Source of the DNA: an uncultured Saprospiraceae bacterium
GTDB taxonomy: Bacteria > Bacteroidota > Bacteroidia > Chitinophagales > Saprospiraceae
Direction of reading: 5' to 3'
Length of the DNA stretch: 6,021 bases
Assembly (NCBI GenBank): GCA_938033975.1
Contig: CALHKJ010000507.1
Span: 1-6,021, forward strand
This document shows, in pieces, positions 1 through 5,749 of this stretch. The translations under genes were made by a program, and so were the position numbers. Positions within the stretch are counted from its first letter, which is position 1. Each line of letters starts with the position of its first letter. The notes under the pieces were generated by a model, which searched no databases, was not told the DNA's origin, and was given only the letters and a program-made list of their open reading frames with translations.

Positions 1-968
1 TCAAAATACTTCTGATATTCATCAAGTGTTGTGGCACCAACTGTTCTTATTTCTCCTCTTGCCAATGCTGGTTTCAAAATATTTGCAGCATCCATCGCAC
101 CATTTCCTCCACCTGCACCAATCAAGGTATGAATCTCATCAATAAAAAGTATAACCTCTCCATCCGAAGCGTTAACTTCTTTAATCACTGCTTTCAATCT
201 TTCTTCAAACTCACCTTTGTATTTTGCTCCTGCAATCAAAGCAGCCATATCTAAGACATAGATTTGTTTTGATTGTAAATTCTCTGGAACATCTTGCTTA
301 ACTATTCTCCATGCAATTCCTTCTATGATAGCAGTTTTACCTACACCGGCTTCTCCAATAAGAATTGGGTTGTTCTTTTTTCTTCGAGATAGGATGTGTA
401 GAATTCTTCTTATTTCTTCATCTCTTCCTATAATTGGATCAAGTTTGCCTTCTTCTGCCCGCTTGTTTAAATTGATGGCGAATTTATTCAGTGAATTATA
501 CTGATCATCGCTGTGTTGGTCATCAACTTTTCTTCCTTTCCTCAATTCGGTGATAGCTGCCTGCAAGTCTTTTGATGTTGCACCCATATCTTTTAGGGTT
601 CTGGCAGTAGCATCCTTTCCATTTAAAATCCCAAGAATGATTAACTCCAGTGATATGTACTCATCTCCAAATTCTTTCATCATTTTTTTAGCTTTCGCTA
701 AAGCAGCATTAGAATCACTAGTAAGAAATTGCTTTTCAGCACCTTTCACTTTTGGTATTCTGGCAATTTGAGATTGCAATTTGTCAATTAATGGCTTTAA
801 GGAAATACCCATTTTCTCAAATAGAAAACTTGCTAGTCTATCATCAACTTCTACGATACCACGCAATAGATGTGAAGTATCTACTTGTTGCTGTTCCATC
901 GCACCAGCCATCTGCTGTGCCTTCAAAATGGCCTCCTGAGCCTTTATTGTAAAATTATCGTATGTCAT
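1..968 (-). CDS. clpB: ClpB disaggregase (AAA+ unfoldase), N-terminal part, cut by window edge
   Basis: ATP-driven hexameric chaperone that threads aggregated proteins through its pore in the cytoplasm, working with DnaK/DnaJ/GrpE. I translated it by hand from ATG at 966-968 (complement): 322 full codons are visible of a protein normally about 860 residues long. Residues 1 to about 145 are the double Clp N-domain. The linker runs into NBD1 with LDPIIGRDEEIRR (176-188), Walker A GEAGVGKT (205-212), pore loop KYKGEFEERL (249-258, Tyr250), Walker B ILFIDE (273-278) and sensor-1 region GATT (311-314). The middle domain and NBD2 lie outside the window. The N-domain, and the wording AMDAANILKPALARGE with DEYQKYF, fit ClpB rather than ClpA or ClpC. 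Oddity: Ala207 replaces the usual Pro in the Walker A loop. No Shine-Dalgarno sequence is seen. The gene follows the flippase gene on the same strand after 114 bp and probably has its own heat-responsive promoter (inference). Confidence 0.96.
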   Translation of the reverse strand, partial: MTYDNFTIKAQEAILKAQQMAGAMEQQQVDTSHLLRGIVEVDDRLASFLFEKMGISLKPLIDKLQSQIARIPKVKGAEKQFLTSDSNAALAKAKKMMKEFGDEYISLELIILGILNGKDATARTLKDMGATSKDLQAAITELRKGRKVDDQHSDDQYNSLNKFAINLNKRAEEGKLDPIIGRDEEIRRILHILSRRKKNNPILIGEAGVGKTAIIEGIAWRIVKQDVPENLQSKQIYVLDMAALIAGAKYKGEFEERLKAVIKEVNASDGEVILFIDEIHTLIGAGGGNGAMDAANILKPALARGEIRTVGATTLDEYQKYF

Positions 969-1042
969 TTTTATAATTTGATTACAAGATAAGTTATCAA
1001 ATCTTTTACCAATCTATGTTTGTGCAAGATATTAGGACATTC

Positions 1043-1078
1043 AGTCAATTTATTGGCTTTGGACTTGTCAAATTGTCA
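1043..1078 (-). promoter_or_regulatory. Two operator-like dyads upstream of clpB
   Basis: Two imperfect inverted repeats sit 75-110 bp before the clpB start. At 1066-1078 the 13-mer TGTCAAATTGTCA reads as TGnCAA-n-TTGnCA, with one mismatched pair; it is also a direct repeat of TGTCA. At 1043-1058 the sequence AGTCAATTTATTGGCT pairs at six of eight positions and has a similar core. clpB genes are usually stress-induced, so a repressor or alternative-sigma site here is plausible. No clear TAnnTTTG promoter box with correct spacing was found for clpB. The function is inference, and the first dyad begins only 5 bp from the flippase stop. Confidence 0.3.
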
Positions 1079-1082
1079 GAAT

Positions 1083-2567
1083 TTAGCTCCTTTTCAATTC
1101 GAGCAAAAGCTTTTTATTTGATTTGAATATAGAGAATAAAAATCCTACAAACAATAAGGTCTTTAATCCAAGAGAGCCCATTAGATTTAAATTCAGCATA
1201 TCAATTGAAAATGCAAAAAAGATCATCAGAAGAGAGAATCCCAGTAAGCTTAAAATTTTAGTAAAATCATATTTGATATGATAATGTTGTTTTCCAAAAT
1301 AAAGAGCAAGTAGGACCATACTCGTGTAACATGCAAAGCTAGCCCATGCTGATGCTACGATTCCAATTTGCGGAAGCAAAAAAGAACTGACTGCAACAGT
1401 GATGATTACTCCTAAGATGCTTATTATACTTCCGTAAATATTTTTATCTGCAAGCTTATACCATATGGATACATTGTAATAAATACCAAGCATTAAAAAG
1501 GCTCCAAGTAAAATTGGAATAACAAATAAGCCTGCTCTAAATTTTGGACCTAAAATAAGTTTGAGAATATCCAAATAGTATACTAACCCAACAACCATGA
1601 TTATAGCACAGATTACATACAAGCTTAAGACCTTGGCATAAATTTCTTTATCATTTTTGTTAGCTGCATTTTTAAAAAAGAATGGCTCAGCAGCATAATT
1701 GAAAGCTGTATTGAACATTACCAATAAAGCTGCTAACCTCAAAGAAGCAGTGTAAATTCCTGCTTGAGAAATATTCTCATAGGTTGTACCATCCAAAAAT
1801 AACTGCTGTAGTTGTGGAGAAAAGTATTGATTGACACTATTGGCAACACCAACTATTATCAATGGCGCAGAATATAATACCATTTTTTTCCACAGTGTCC
1901 AGTCAATTTTGAAAGATGGTTTTCCAACCATAAAAAGTAAAAGGACAAAAAGTAAAAGACTTGATATAAGATTTGCAATAAAGACGAAATCAACATCCAG
2001 GGATAGACTTGTAAAAATTTGTTTTAACCAACCTCCATATTGATTTTGTGGATGATAAATTTCAAGAAAAAACAAGAGTAGAAGTATCGTCAATGCAATA
2101 TTACCAATTCGCAAAAGCATGAAGGTCTTTGCTTTGTTTTCAAGTCTCAATTTTGCAAAAGGAAGTAAAGCCAAAACATCCAAACCAATGATAATAGCAA
2201 ACCATCTAAAATAGTGCGGATATTCAGGTATTCCTAAATAGATTGAGATACTATTACTGAATAAGATAATTGACCCAACTAAAATTAGGGTGGTTAAAAC
2301 CAAAGGAAAGAATGCTGAAGAAAAAGCCTTACTAAGAGAACCCTCTTTGCTACCAAAACGGAAAAATGCAGTATCTATTCGATATGAAAGTAGAACGATT
2401 AGTAGGGTTGCATAACCGTACATCAAACCATATAATCCATACTCATGAGAATCATCAAATCTGTAGGTCAGGTAAGAATTTAGGACCAAGAAATAAAGCA
2501 CTCTTGATAAGATATGACCAACACCGTAGATAATAGTTTGTCCTGCAAACTGCCTGAGCAGTGACAT
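1083..2567 (-). CDS. Wzx-like oligosaccharide/lipid flippase (MOP superfamily)
   Basis: Predicted inner-membrane protein that flips a lipid-linked saccharide or similar lipid across the membrane; the substrate is unknown. The 494 residues are almost all hydrophobic segments, about 12-14 helices, starting near residue 10 and ending near 480, with a lysine-rich C-terminus. The conserved N-terminal stretch around 43-71 (YGLYGLMYGY, then RIDTAFFRFG) and the central stretch at 270-299 (GIYTASLRLAALL, then AAEPFFFKNA) are typical of Bacteroidota polysaccharide-biosynthesis/flippase proteins. The length fits the family (about 450-500). It starts at ATG 2565-2567 with no Shine-Dalgarno sequence. The only -7-like box is CATATTTG (complement of 2606-2613), one base off TAnnTTTG and without a clear -33 partner. 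No glycosyltransferase or Wzy gene is adjacent, so it does not sit in a visible polysaccharide cluster. A MurJ-like role is an alternative I cannot exclude. Confidence 0.85.
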   Translation of the reverse strand: MSLLRQFAGQTIIYGVGHILSRVLYFLVLNSYLTYRFDDSHEYGLYGLMYGYATLLIVLLSYRIDTAFFRFGSKEGSLSKAFSSAFFPLVLTTLILVGSIILFSNSISIYLGIPEYPHYFRWFAIIIGLDVLALLPFAKLRLENKAKTFMLLRIGNIALTILLLLFFLEIYHPQNQYGGWLKQIFTSLSLDVDFVFIANLISSLLLFVLLLFMVGKPSFKIDWTLWKKMVLYSAPLIIVGVANSVNQYFSPQLQQLFLDGTTYENISQAGIYTASLRLAALLVMFNTAFNYAAEPFFFKNAANKNDKEIYAKVLSLYVICAIIMVVGLVYYLDILKLILGPKFRAGLFVIPILLGAFLMLGIYYNVSIWYKLADKNIYGSIISILGVIITVAVSSFLLPQIGIVASAWASFACYTSMVLLALYFGKQHYHIKYDFTKILSLLGFSLLMIFFAFSIDMLNLNLMGSLGLKTLLFVGFLFSIFKSNKKLLLELKRS

Positions 2568-2640
2568 ATAATTTAAGTTTGATTTTAATCGATGACAAAT
2601 TAGAGCAAATATGTTGTTTTGCCATATCTACATTAGGATA

Positions 2641-2672
2641 TTAGTTTAATTCCTCTCTTAAACTTACATTTG
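2641..2672 (+). promoter_or_regulatory. Bacteroidota-type promoter of the M42 peptidase gene
   Basis: A perfect -7 element TACATTTG (consensus TAnnTTTG) lies at 2665-2672. A weaker -33 match, TTAG for TTTG, lies at 2641-2644, 20 bp upstream, which is the expected spacing. Transcription would begin a few bases after 2672, leaving a short A/T-rich leader before ATG 2691. The -7 box is embedded in a 14-bp inverted repeat at 2663-2676. Confidence 0.55.
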
Positions 2673-2676
2673 TAAG
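2663..2676. repeat. Palindrome overlapping the peptidase promoter
   Basis: CTTACA-TT-TGTAAG is a perfect 6-bp inverted repeat with a 2-base centre. It covers the -7 element of the plus-strand promoter, a position where a bound dimeric repressor would block transcription. It may instead be chance in AT-rich DNA, and no regulator gene is nearby. Confidence 0.35.
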
Positions 2677-2690
2677 CTAAATCTTATAAA

Positions 2691-3740
2691 ATGATTGATG
2701 TAAAATTGCTAAGTGATTGTTGTAGAGTTCCTGGGGCACCGGGATTCGAACAAAGAGTGAGAGAGTTTATTATCGAACAATTGGAAGGCTTGGTTGATGA
2801 TGTTTATGTAGATGCTATGGGAAGTGTTGTAGCAGTGAAAAATGGTGCAAGTGATGAAAGAGTGATGATTGCAGCACATATGGATGAAATAGGTTTCATT
2901 GCAACTCATGTCGATGATGAAGGATTTGTAAGGTTTCACACGCTTGGTGGTTTTGATCCAAAAACTTTAACTGCACAGCGAGTTATAATTCACGGTAAAG
3001 AGGATGTGATAGGAGTAATGGGATGTAAACCTATACACGTAATGACAGCAGAGGAAAAAGGAAAGGCACTGAAGATTAGTGATTATTTTATTGATACGGG
3101 TTTGCCTGCAGCTAAGGTGAAAAAGCTGGTTTATACTGGGGCACCTATCACAAGAGAAAGAGAATTGATTGAAATGGGTGAAATGGTGAATGCCAAATCA
3201 CTTGACAATAGAGTTTCAGTATTTATTTTATTGGAAACTTTAAGAGCACTAAAAAATAAAAAAGTTCCTCATGATATATATGCAGTATTTACAGTTCAAG
3301 AAGAGATTGGATTAAGAGGAGCAACGGCTGCAGCGTCGGGAATTGATCCTGACTATGCTATAAATCTTGATGTAACTCTAGCCTACGATATGCCGGGTGC
3401 TGCACCTCATGAAAGAGTGACACATATGGGAGATGGCACCGCTATCAAAATCTTGGATGGAATGACGGTATGTGACTATAGGATGGTTGAGTTTATGAAA
3501 AAGACTGCAACTAAAAACAAGGTAAAATTCCAGATGGAATTGCTTCCTGCTGGTGGTACTGATACTGCAGGTATGCAAAGACATGCTAATGGTGGATGTA
3601 TAGCAGGTGGAATTTCAATCCCTTGCAGATACCTACATCAGGTAATTGAAATGTGTCACAAAAAAGATATTAAGGCTTCAATAGACTTATTAAAGCACTG
3701 TTTACTAGAGATTGGAAAATTCGATTGGAGTTTTAAATAA
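2691..3740 (+). CDS. M42-family metallo-aminopeptidase (TET-like)
   Basis: Cytoplasmic di-metal aminopeptidase of family M42 (glutamyl aminopeptidase/endoglucanase-like), which removes N-terminal residues from short peptides; relatives form hollow dodecamers. At 349 residues it has the usual family length. All expected active-site residues are present: His63 and Asp65 in AAHMDEIGF; bridging Asp172 in SLDNR; catalytic Glu204 and ligand Glu205 in VQEEIGLRGA; Asp227 in NLDV; His316 in YLHQ. The conserved AGGTDTAG turn is at 287-294. The insert at about residues 67-165 corresponds to the dimerisation/PDZ-like domain of the family. The start ATG 2691 places the N-terminal motif (CRVPGAPGFE, 11-20) correctly. 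It has its own promoter and points away from the flippase gene. Its TAA stop touches the stop of the convergent gene. The exact peptide preference cannot be read from the sequence. Confidence 0.95.
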   Translation: MIDVKLLSDCCRVPGAPGFEQRVREFIIEQLEGLVDDVYVDAMGSVVAVKNGASDERVMIAAHMDEIGFIATHVDDEGFVRFHTLGGFDPKTLTAQRVIIHGKEDVIGVMGCKPIHVMTAEEKGKALKISDYFIDTGLPAAKVKKLVYTGAPITRERELIEMGEMVNAKSLDNRVSVFILLETLRALKNKKVPHDIYAVFTVQEEIGLRGATAAASGIDPDYAINLDVTLAYDMPGAAPHERVTHMGDGTAIKILDGMTVCDYRMVEFMKKTATKNKVKFQMELLPAGGTDTAGMQRHANGGCIAGGISIPCRYLHQVIEMCHKKDIKASIDLLKHCLLEIGKFDWSFK

Positions 3741-4250
3741 CTAGTTCTCTATTTTTTCCATATTGCCATTATCTGGCCAACCCATTCTTTCTTCGTAGCT
3801 AGGTATGAATATTCCGATAGAACTTGCATCTTGTCTTTCAAGTGAGACAAAGTTCCATACCTTTCCATTTGTCATTGATGTTGCTAAAACATGAGAAGTA
3901 GATAAGTACTTTTCTCCATTCAATTCTATGGTAAAGATCTGAGGTATAAAACAAAGCAGTTCTGCACCTGATGTATAAATTTCTCCTGGCTCCCCTACTT
4001 CACCACTGAGATACTTAAAGCCCATACTAGAAAGTGCCTTATAATCTGCAGCTATATCTTTCTTAACAAAATCAACACTACCACTCATTGAGATAATATT
4101 TGGGTGGGTCATAGTCGCAAGCTTATCAAAGTTTTGATCCAGATAAGCATCAATATATTCTTGAGTCATAGTCCTAAGACTCCCCTCTTCAGTTTGTGCT
4201 TGTATTGTTGAAAATGAAAGTGTAAGTAGAATAAATAGAATGTATTTCAT
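3741..4250 (-). CDS. Small exported protein, probable NTF2-like/SnoaL fold
   Basis: Function unknown. The 169-residue product begins with a clear Sec signal peptide (MKYILFILLTLSFSTIQA, cleavage probably after Ala18), so the mature protein is likely periplasmic or secreted. After it, an N-terminal helix pattern (MTQEYIDAYLDQNFDKLATM, 28-47, followed by HPNI) and alternating beta segments (about 98-111, 114-126, 130-138) resemble NTF2-like/DUF4440-type domains, small cone-shaped folds used for ligand binding or catalysis. No catalytic set can be assigned. The C-terminus from about residue 145 (FIPSYEERMGWP) is not a pattern I recognise. It lies downstream of the OmpH pair, separated by a strong terminator, and has its own candidate promoter. 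The stop TAG directly abuts the peptidase stop, with no gap and no obvious terminator. Confidence 0.7.
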   Translation of the reverse strand: MKYILFILLTLSFSTIQAQTEEGSLRTMTQEYIDAYLDQNFDKLATMTHPNIISMSGSVDFVKKDIAADYKALSSMGFKYLSGEVGEPGEIYTSGAELLCFIPQIFTIELNGEKYLSTSHVLATSMTNGKVWNFVSLERQDASSIGIFIPSYEERMGWPDNGNMEKIEN

Positions 4251-4279
4251 GTCTCTAATTCTGAGTTAAAATAATGTTG

Positions 4280-4312
4280 TAAATGTAAGTCAGTCTGTTG
4301 AATCTAATCAAC
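4280..4312 (-). promoter_or_regulatory. Candidate promoter of the exported NTF2-like gene
   Basis: On the minus strand a -33-like GTTG (complement of 4309-4312) lies 21 bp before TACATTTA (complement of 4280-4287), one base off TAnnTTTG. It ends 29 bp before the ATG at 4248-4250 and lies just past the OmpH operon terminator, as an independent promoter should. It shares the ten bases ACTTACATTT with the promoter of the convergent peptidase gene. Confidence 0.4.
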
Positions 4313-4332
4313 TGATTATGAAAAGTTTAACC

Positions 4333-4364
4333 AAAAAAAAAGCAGCTTGGAATTCAAGCTGCTT
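4333..4364 (-). terminator. Intrinsic terminator of the OmpH/Skp operon
   Basis: A perfect 10-bp stem, AAGCAGCTTG (4340-4349) with CAAGCTGCTT (4355-4364), closes a 5-base loop GAATT. On the minus strand it is followed by a run of nine T (A-run 4333-4341 on the plus strand, the last two inside the stem). It begins about 16 bp after the stop of the second OmpH gene, which is the classic place and polarity for rho-independent termination. Confidence 0.9.
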
Positions 4365-4380
4365 CTTGCTTTAGTTTATT

Positions 4381-4890
4381 TTATAATCCCAATTTGGCTT
4401 TCACCAAAGAACTTACATCTGTGGATGCATCTGCATACAAGACAAATCCTGTTGCATAATCAAAAATGAATGTGTATCCATTTTCAGCAGCAACATCATC
4501 TATAGCAGCTTGGATTTTGTCTCTGATTGGTGCTAAGAGAGTATTGTTTTTCTCTTGAAGTTTTTGCTGGCTACTTTGTTCAAATTCCATCAACTTAGCC
4601 TCCTCTTCTTTTAATTTAGCTACCTCCGTTTCTATTTGCTTTGGAGAAATTTCTCCGCTTGCCTGCTTTCTTTCCAATTCTTGATACTTCGTTTGAAGTC
4701 TAGCCAACATATCTTGGCCTTGCTTTGCCAATTGTTGTTGATAAGTTTCAAGATTTGAAGTCGCTTCTCTTACTTCTGGAATTTCTTCTATCAATTCTTG
4801 AGAATTGATGTATCCAAATTTCTGTGCATTCAATCCTAGTGAAATAAAACAGAAAGAAGCTATTGTAAATATTCGTATGAAATTTTTCAT
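4381..4890 (-). CDS. OmpH/Skp-family periplasmic chaperone, second copy
   Basis: Periplasmic holdase that keeps unfolded outer-membrane proteins soluble on their way to the BAM complex. Of 169 residues, the first 22 or so form a Sec signal peptide ending LGLNA-Q. The mature start KFGYINSQELIEEIPE (24-39) is the first beta strand and helix of the family. A long charged, Gln/Glu/Lys-rich coiled coil spans about 40-118 (the Skp tentacle), and the body resumes with APIRDKIQAAIDDVAAENGY (120-139), FIFDYATG and a C-terminal helix. The length matches Skp (about 160). It follows its paralogue after 36 bp on the same strand, and a terminator follows it, so the two form one operon. No Shine-Dalgarno sequence is seen. 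The two copies have the same layout but differ clearly in sequence, so the duplication is old. Confidence 0.9.
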   Translation of the reverse strand: MKNFIRIFTIASFCFISLGLNAQKFGYINSQELIEEIPEVREATSNLETYQQQLAKQGQDMLARLQTKYQELERKQASGEISPKQIETEVAKLKEEEAKLMEFEQSSQQKLQEKNNTLLAPIRDKIQAAIDDVAAENGYTFIFDYATGFVLYADASTDVSSLVKAKLGL

Positions 4891-4926
4891 CTATTAATCA
4901 GTTTCTTAATTTAAATTATTGTCTTG

Positions 4927-5433
4927 TTATTTTAGTTTTCTCTTAATTTCTTCGGTCTTGTCAAATTCACCACTTGTGAATAAGATTCCACCAGTACTAC
5001 TTTTATCAAAGATAAGATCAAATCCTTTTTCATTTGCATATTCTTCAATGGCTGCAAATACTTTGTCTTGTATAGGACTCACTAATTCTTGTCTCTTTCT
5101 AAAAAGATCTCCTTCTTGACCGAATCTTCTTTTTTGTAATTCTCTTACTTCCTTTTCTTTCGCAACAATCTCATCTTCTTTTTGCTTTCTTACATCCTCG
5201 CTTAGAAGTACTTGTTCCGCTTGGTACTTGTTGTACATGCTTTTGATTTTGTCATACTCTTGTGCTATTTCTTGCTGCCATGCTGCTGAAACCTTATCAA
5301 TTTCCATTTGAGCATTTTTATAGTCAGAGAGCTCTTCAAGAATTGAAGCTACATCAACAATTGCTACTCTTTGAGCAAAAGTTGTGCCCATGGTAACAAA
5401 CAATATCATAAAGACGCTTATATACTTTTTCAT
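4927..5433 (-). CDS. OmpH/Skp-family periplasmic chaperone, first copy
   Basis: First gene of the OmpH/Skp pair, with a periplasmic chaperone role as for its neighbour. Of 168 residues, the signal peptide is MKKYISVFMILFVTMGTTFA with cleavage after Ala20. The mature protein opens with QRVAIVDVASILEELSDY (21-38), typical of Bacteroidota OmpH, then a strongly charged coiled coil (about 40-115), the return motif SPIQDKVFAAIEEYANEKGF (119-138), DLIFDKSSTGGILFT and a lysine-rich last helix EEIKRKLK. Tandem OmpH genes in Bacteroidota commonly follow bamA. Here the upstream DNA is instead a 316-bp intergenic region and a divergent ammonia-lyase gene, so this pair starts its own transcript. An AGG lies only a few bases from the ATG, too close to serve as a normal Shine-Dalgarno sequence. 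Confidence 0.92.
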   Translation of the reverse strand: MKKYISVFMILFVTMGTTFAQRVAIVDVASILEELSDYKNAQMEIDKVSAAWQQEIAQEYDKIKSMYNKYQAEQVLLSEDVRKQKEDEIVAKEKEVRELQKRRFGQEGDLFRKRQELVSPIQDKVFAAIEEYANEKGFDLIFDKSSTGGILFTSGEFDKTEEIKRKLK

Positions 5434-5506
5434 TTTCCTGAATTTAAATTGTTATCAAATACTTTTTTTCCTAAAGCTTTTTGATTCCTTTTTTTATCAA
5501 GGCGGT

Positions 5507-5514
5507 CAAAAATA
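5507..5514 (-). promoter_or_regulatory. Candidate -7 element of the OmpH operon
   Basis: TATTTTTG on the minus strand matches TAnnTTTG exactly and would give a leader of roughly 65 nt before the first OmpH gene. No good TTTG is found 19-21 bp further upstream, so the call rests on one box. Confidence 0.4.
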
Positions 5515-5703
5515 CAGCTTTTATCAATAAGACTTTTTATTCAACGTAAAAGTTCCAAAAGTCATATTGGCGAACATATATAAATAATATCCCTTTAAGC
5601 TGAAAATCAATGAGTTATATTAAATATCTAGTATTTTGTACTATGAAATTTAACCCTGTATTAACGCTTTAATAAGGACCATTAACCTTCTTCAATTGAG
5701 ATT

Positions 5704-5732
5704 TTTGCTGATTTTATAAAATTCGTACTTTG
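5704..5732 (+). promoter_or_regulatory. Candidate promoter of the ammonia-lyase gene
   Basis: TTTG at 5704-5707 is followed after 18 bp by TACTTTG at 5726-5732, a TAnnTTTG-like box lacking one base. It ends 17 bp before the ATG. Position and orientation fit, but the spacing and the box are slightly short. Confidence 0.35.
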
Positions 5733-5749
5733 CCATTAATTATAACCAA

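Larger units (their letters stand above)
5434..5749. other. AT-rich divergent intergenic region
   Basis: This 316-bp stretch between the OmpH operon and the ammonia-lyase gene shows no credible gene on either strand; the longest tempting start is a 20-codon ORF at 5610. It holds candidate promoters for both flanking genes. A 7-bp inverted repeat, GACTTTT (5531-5537) and AAAAGTC (5557-5563), has a 19-base loop and no T-run, with another AAAAGT copy between the arms. The middle part (about 5570-5700) is plain AT-rich sequence in which I see nothing else. Confidence 0.6.

Noticed and set aside
550..952. Plus-strand ORFs of 73 and 66 codons
   Set aside because: They lie antisense inside the well-supported clpB reading frame and resemble no known protein.
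1831..2043. Plus-strand 70-codon ORF
   Set aside because: Antisense shadow of the flippase gene with no recognisable features.
2606..2613. CATATTTG as the flippase promoter -7 box
   Set aside because: One mismatch to TAnnTTTG and no -33 TTTG at 19-21 bp. Mentioned in the gene entry but not supported as a feature.
2709..3584. Minus-strand 76- and 68-codon ORFs
   Set aside because: Antisense to the M42 peptidase, whose active-site residues fix the true frame. His/Cys-rich translations are typical shadow products.
3728..3756. Weak AGTT/AACT hairpin followed by a T-run after the peptidase stop, considered as a terminator
   Set aside because: The stem is only 4 A/T-rich pairs and the T-run is 10 bases away from it, inside the convergent gene. 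Too weak to call.
4919..5119. Plus-strand 66-codon ORF
   Set aside because: Antisense to the first OmpH gene. Its serine/leucine-rich translation comes from the complement of Lys/Glu codons.
5531..5563. GACTTTT/AAAAGTC inverted repeat considered as terminator or riboswitch
   Set aside because: The stem is A/T-rich with a 19-base loop and no T-run, it lies upstream of both flanking genes, and it is likely chance in AT-rich DNA.
5610..5672. Short plus-strand ORF (MSYIKYLVFC...) in the intergenic region
   Set aside because: Only 20 codons, no ribosome binding site, and no family resemblance.
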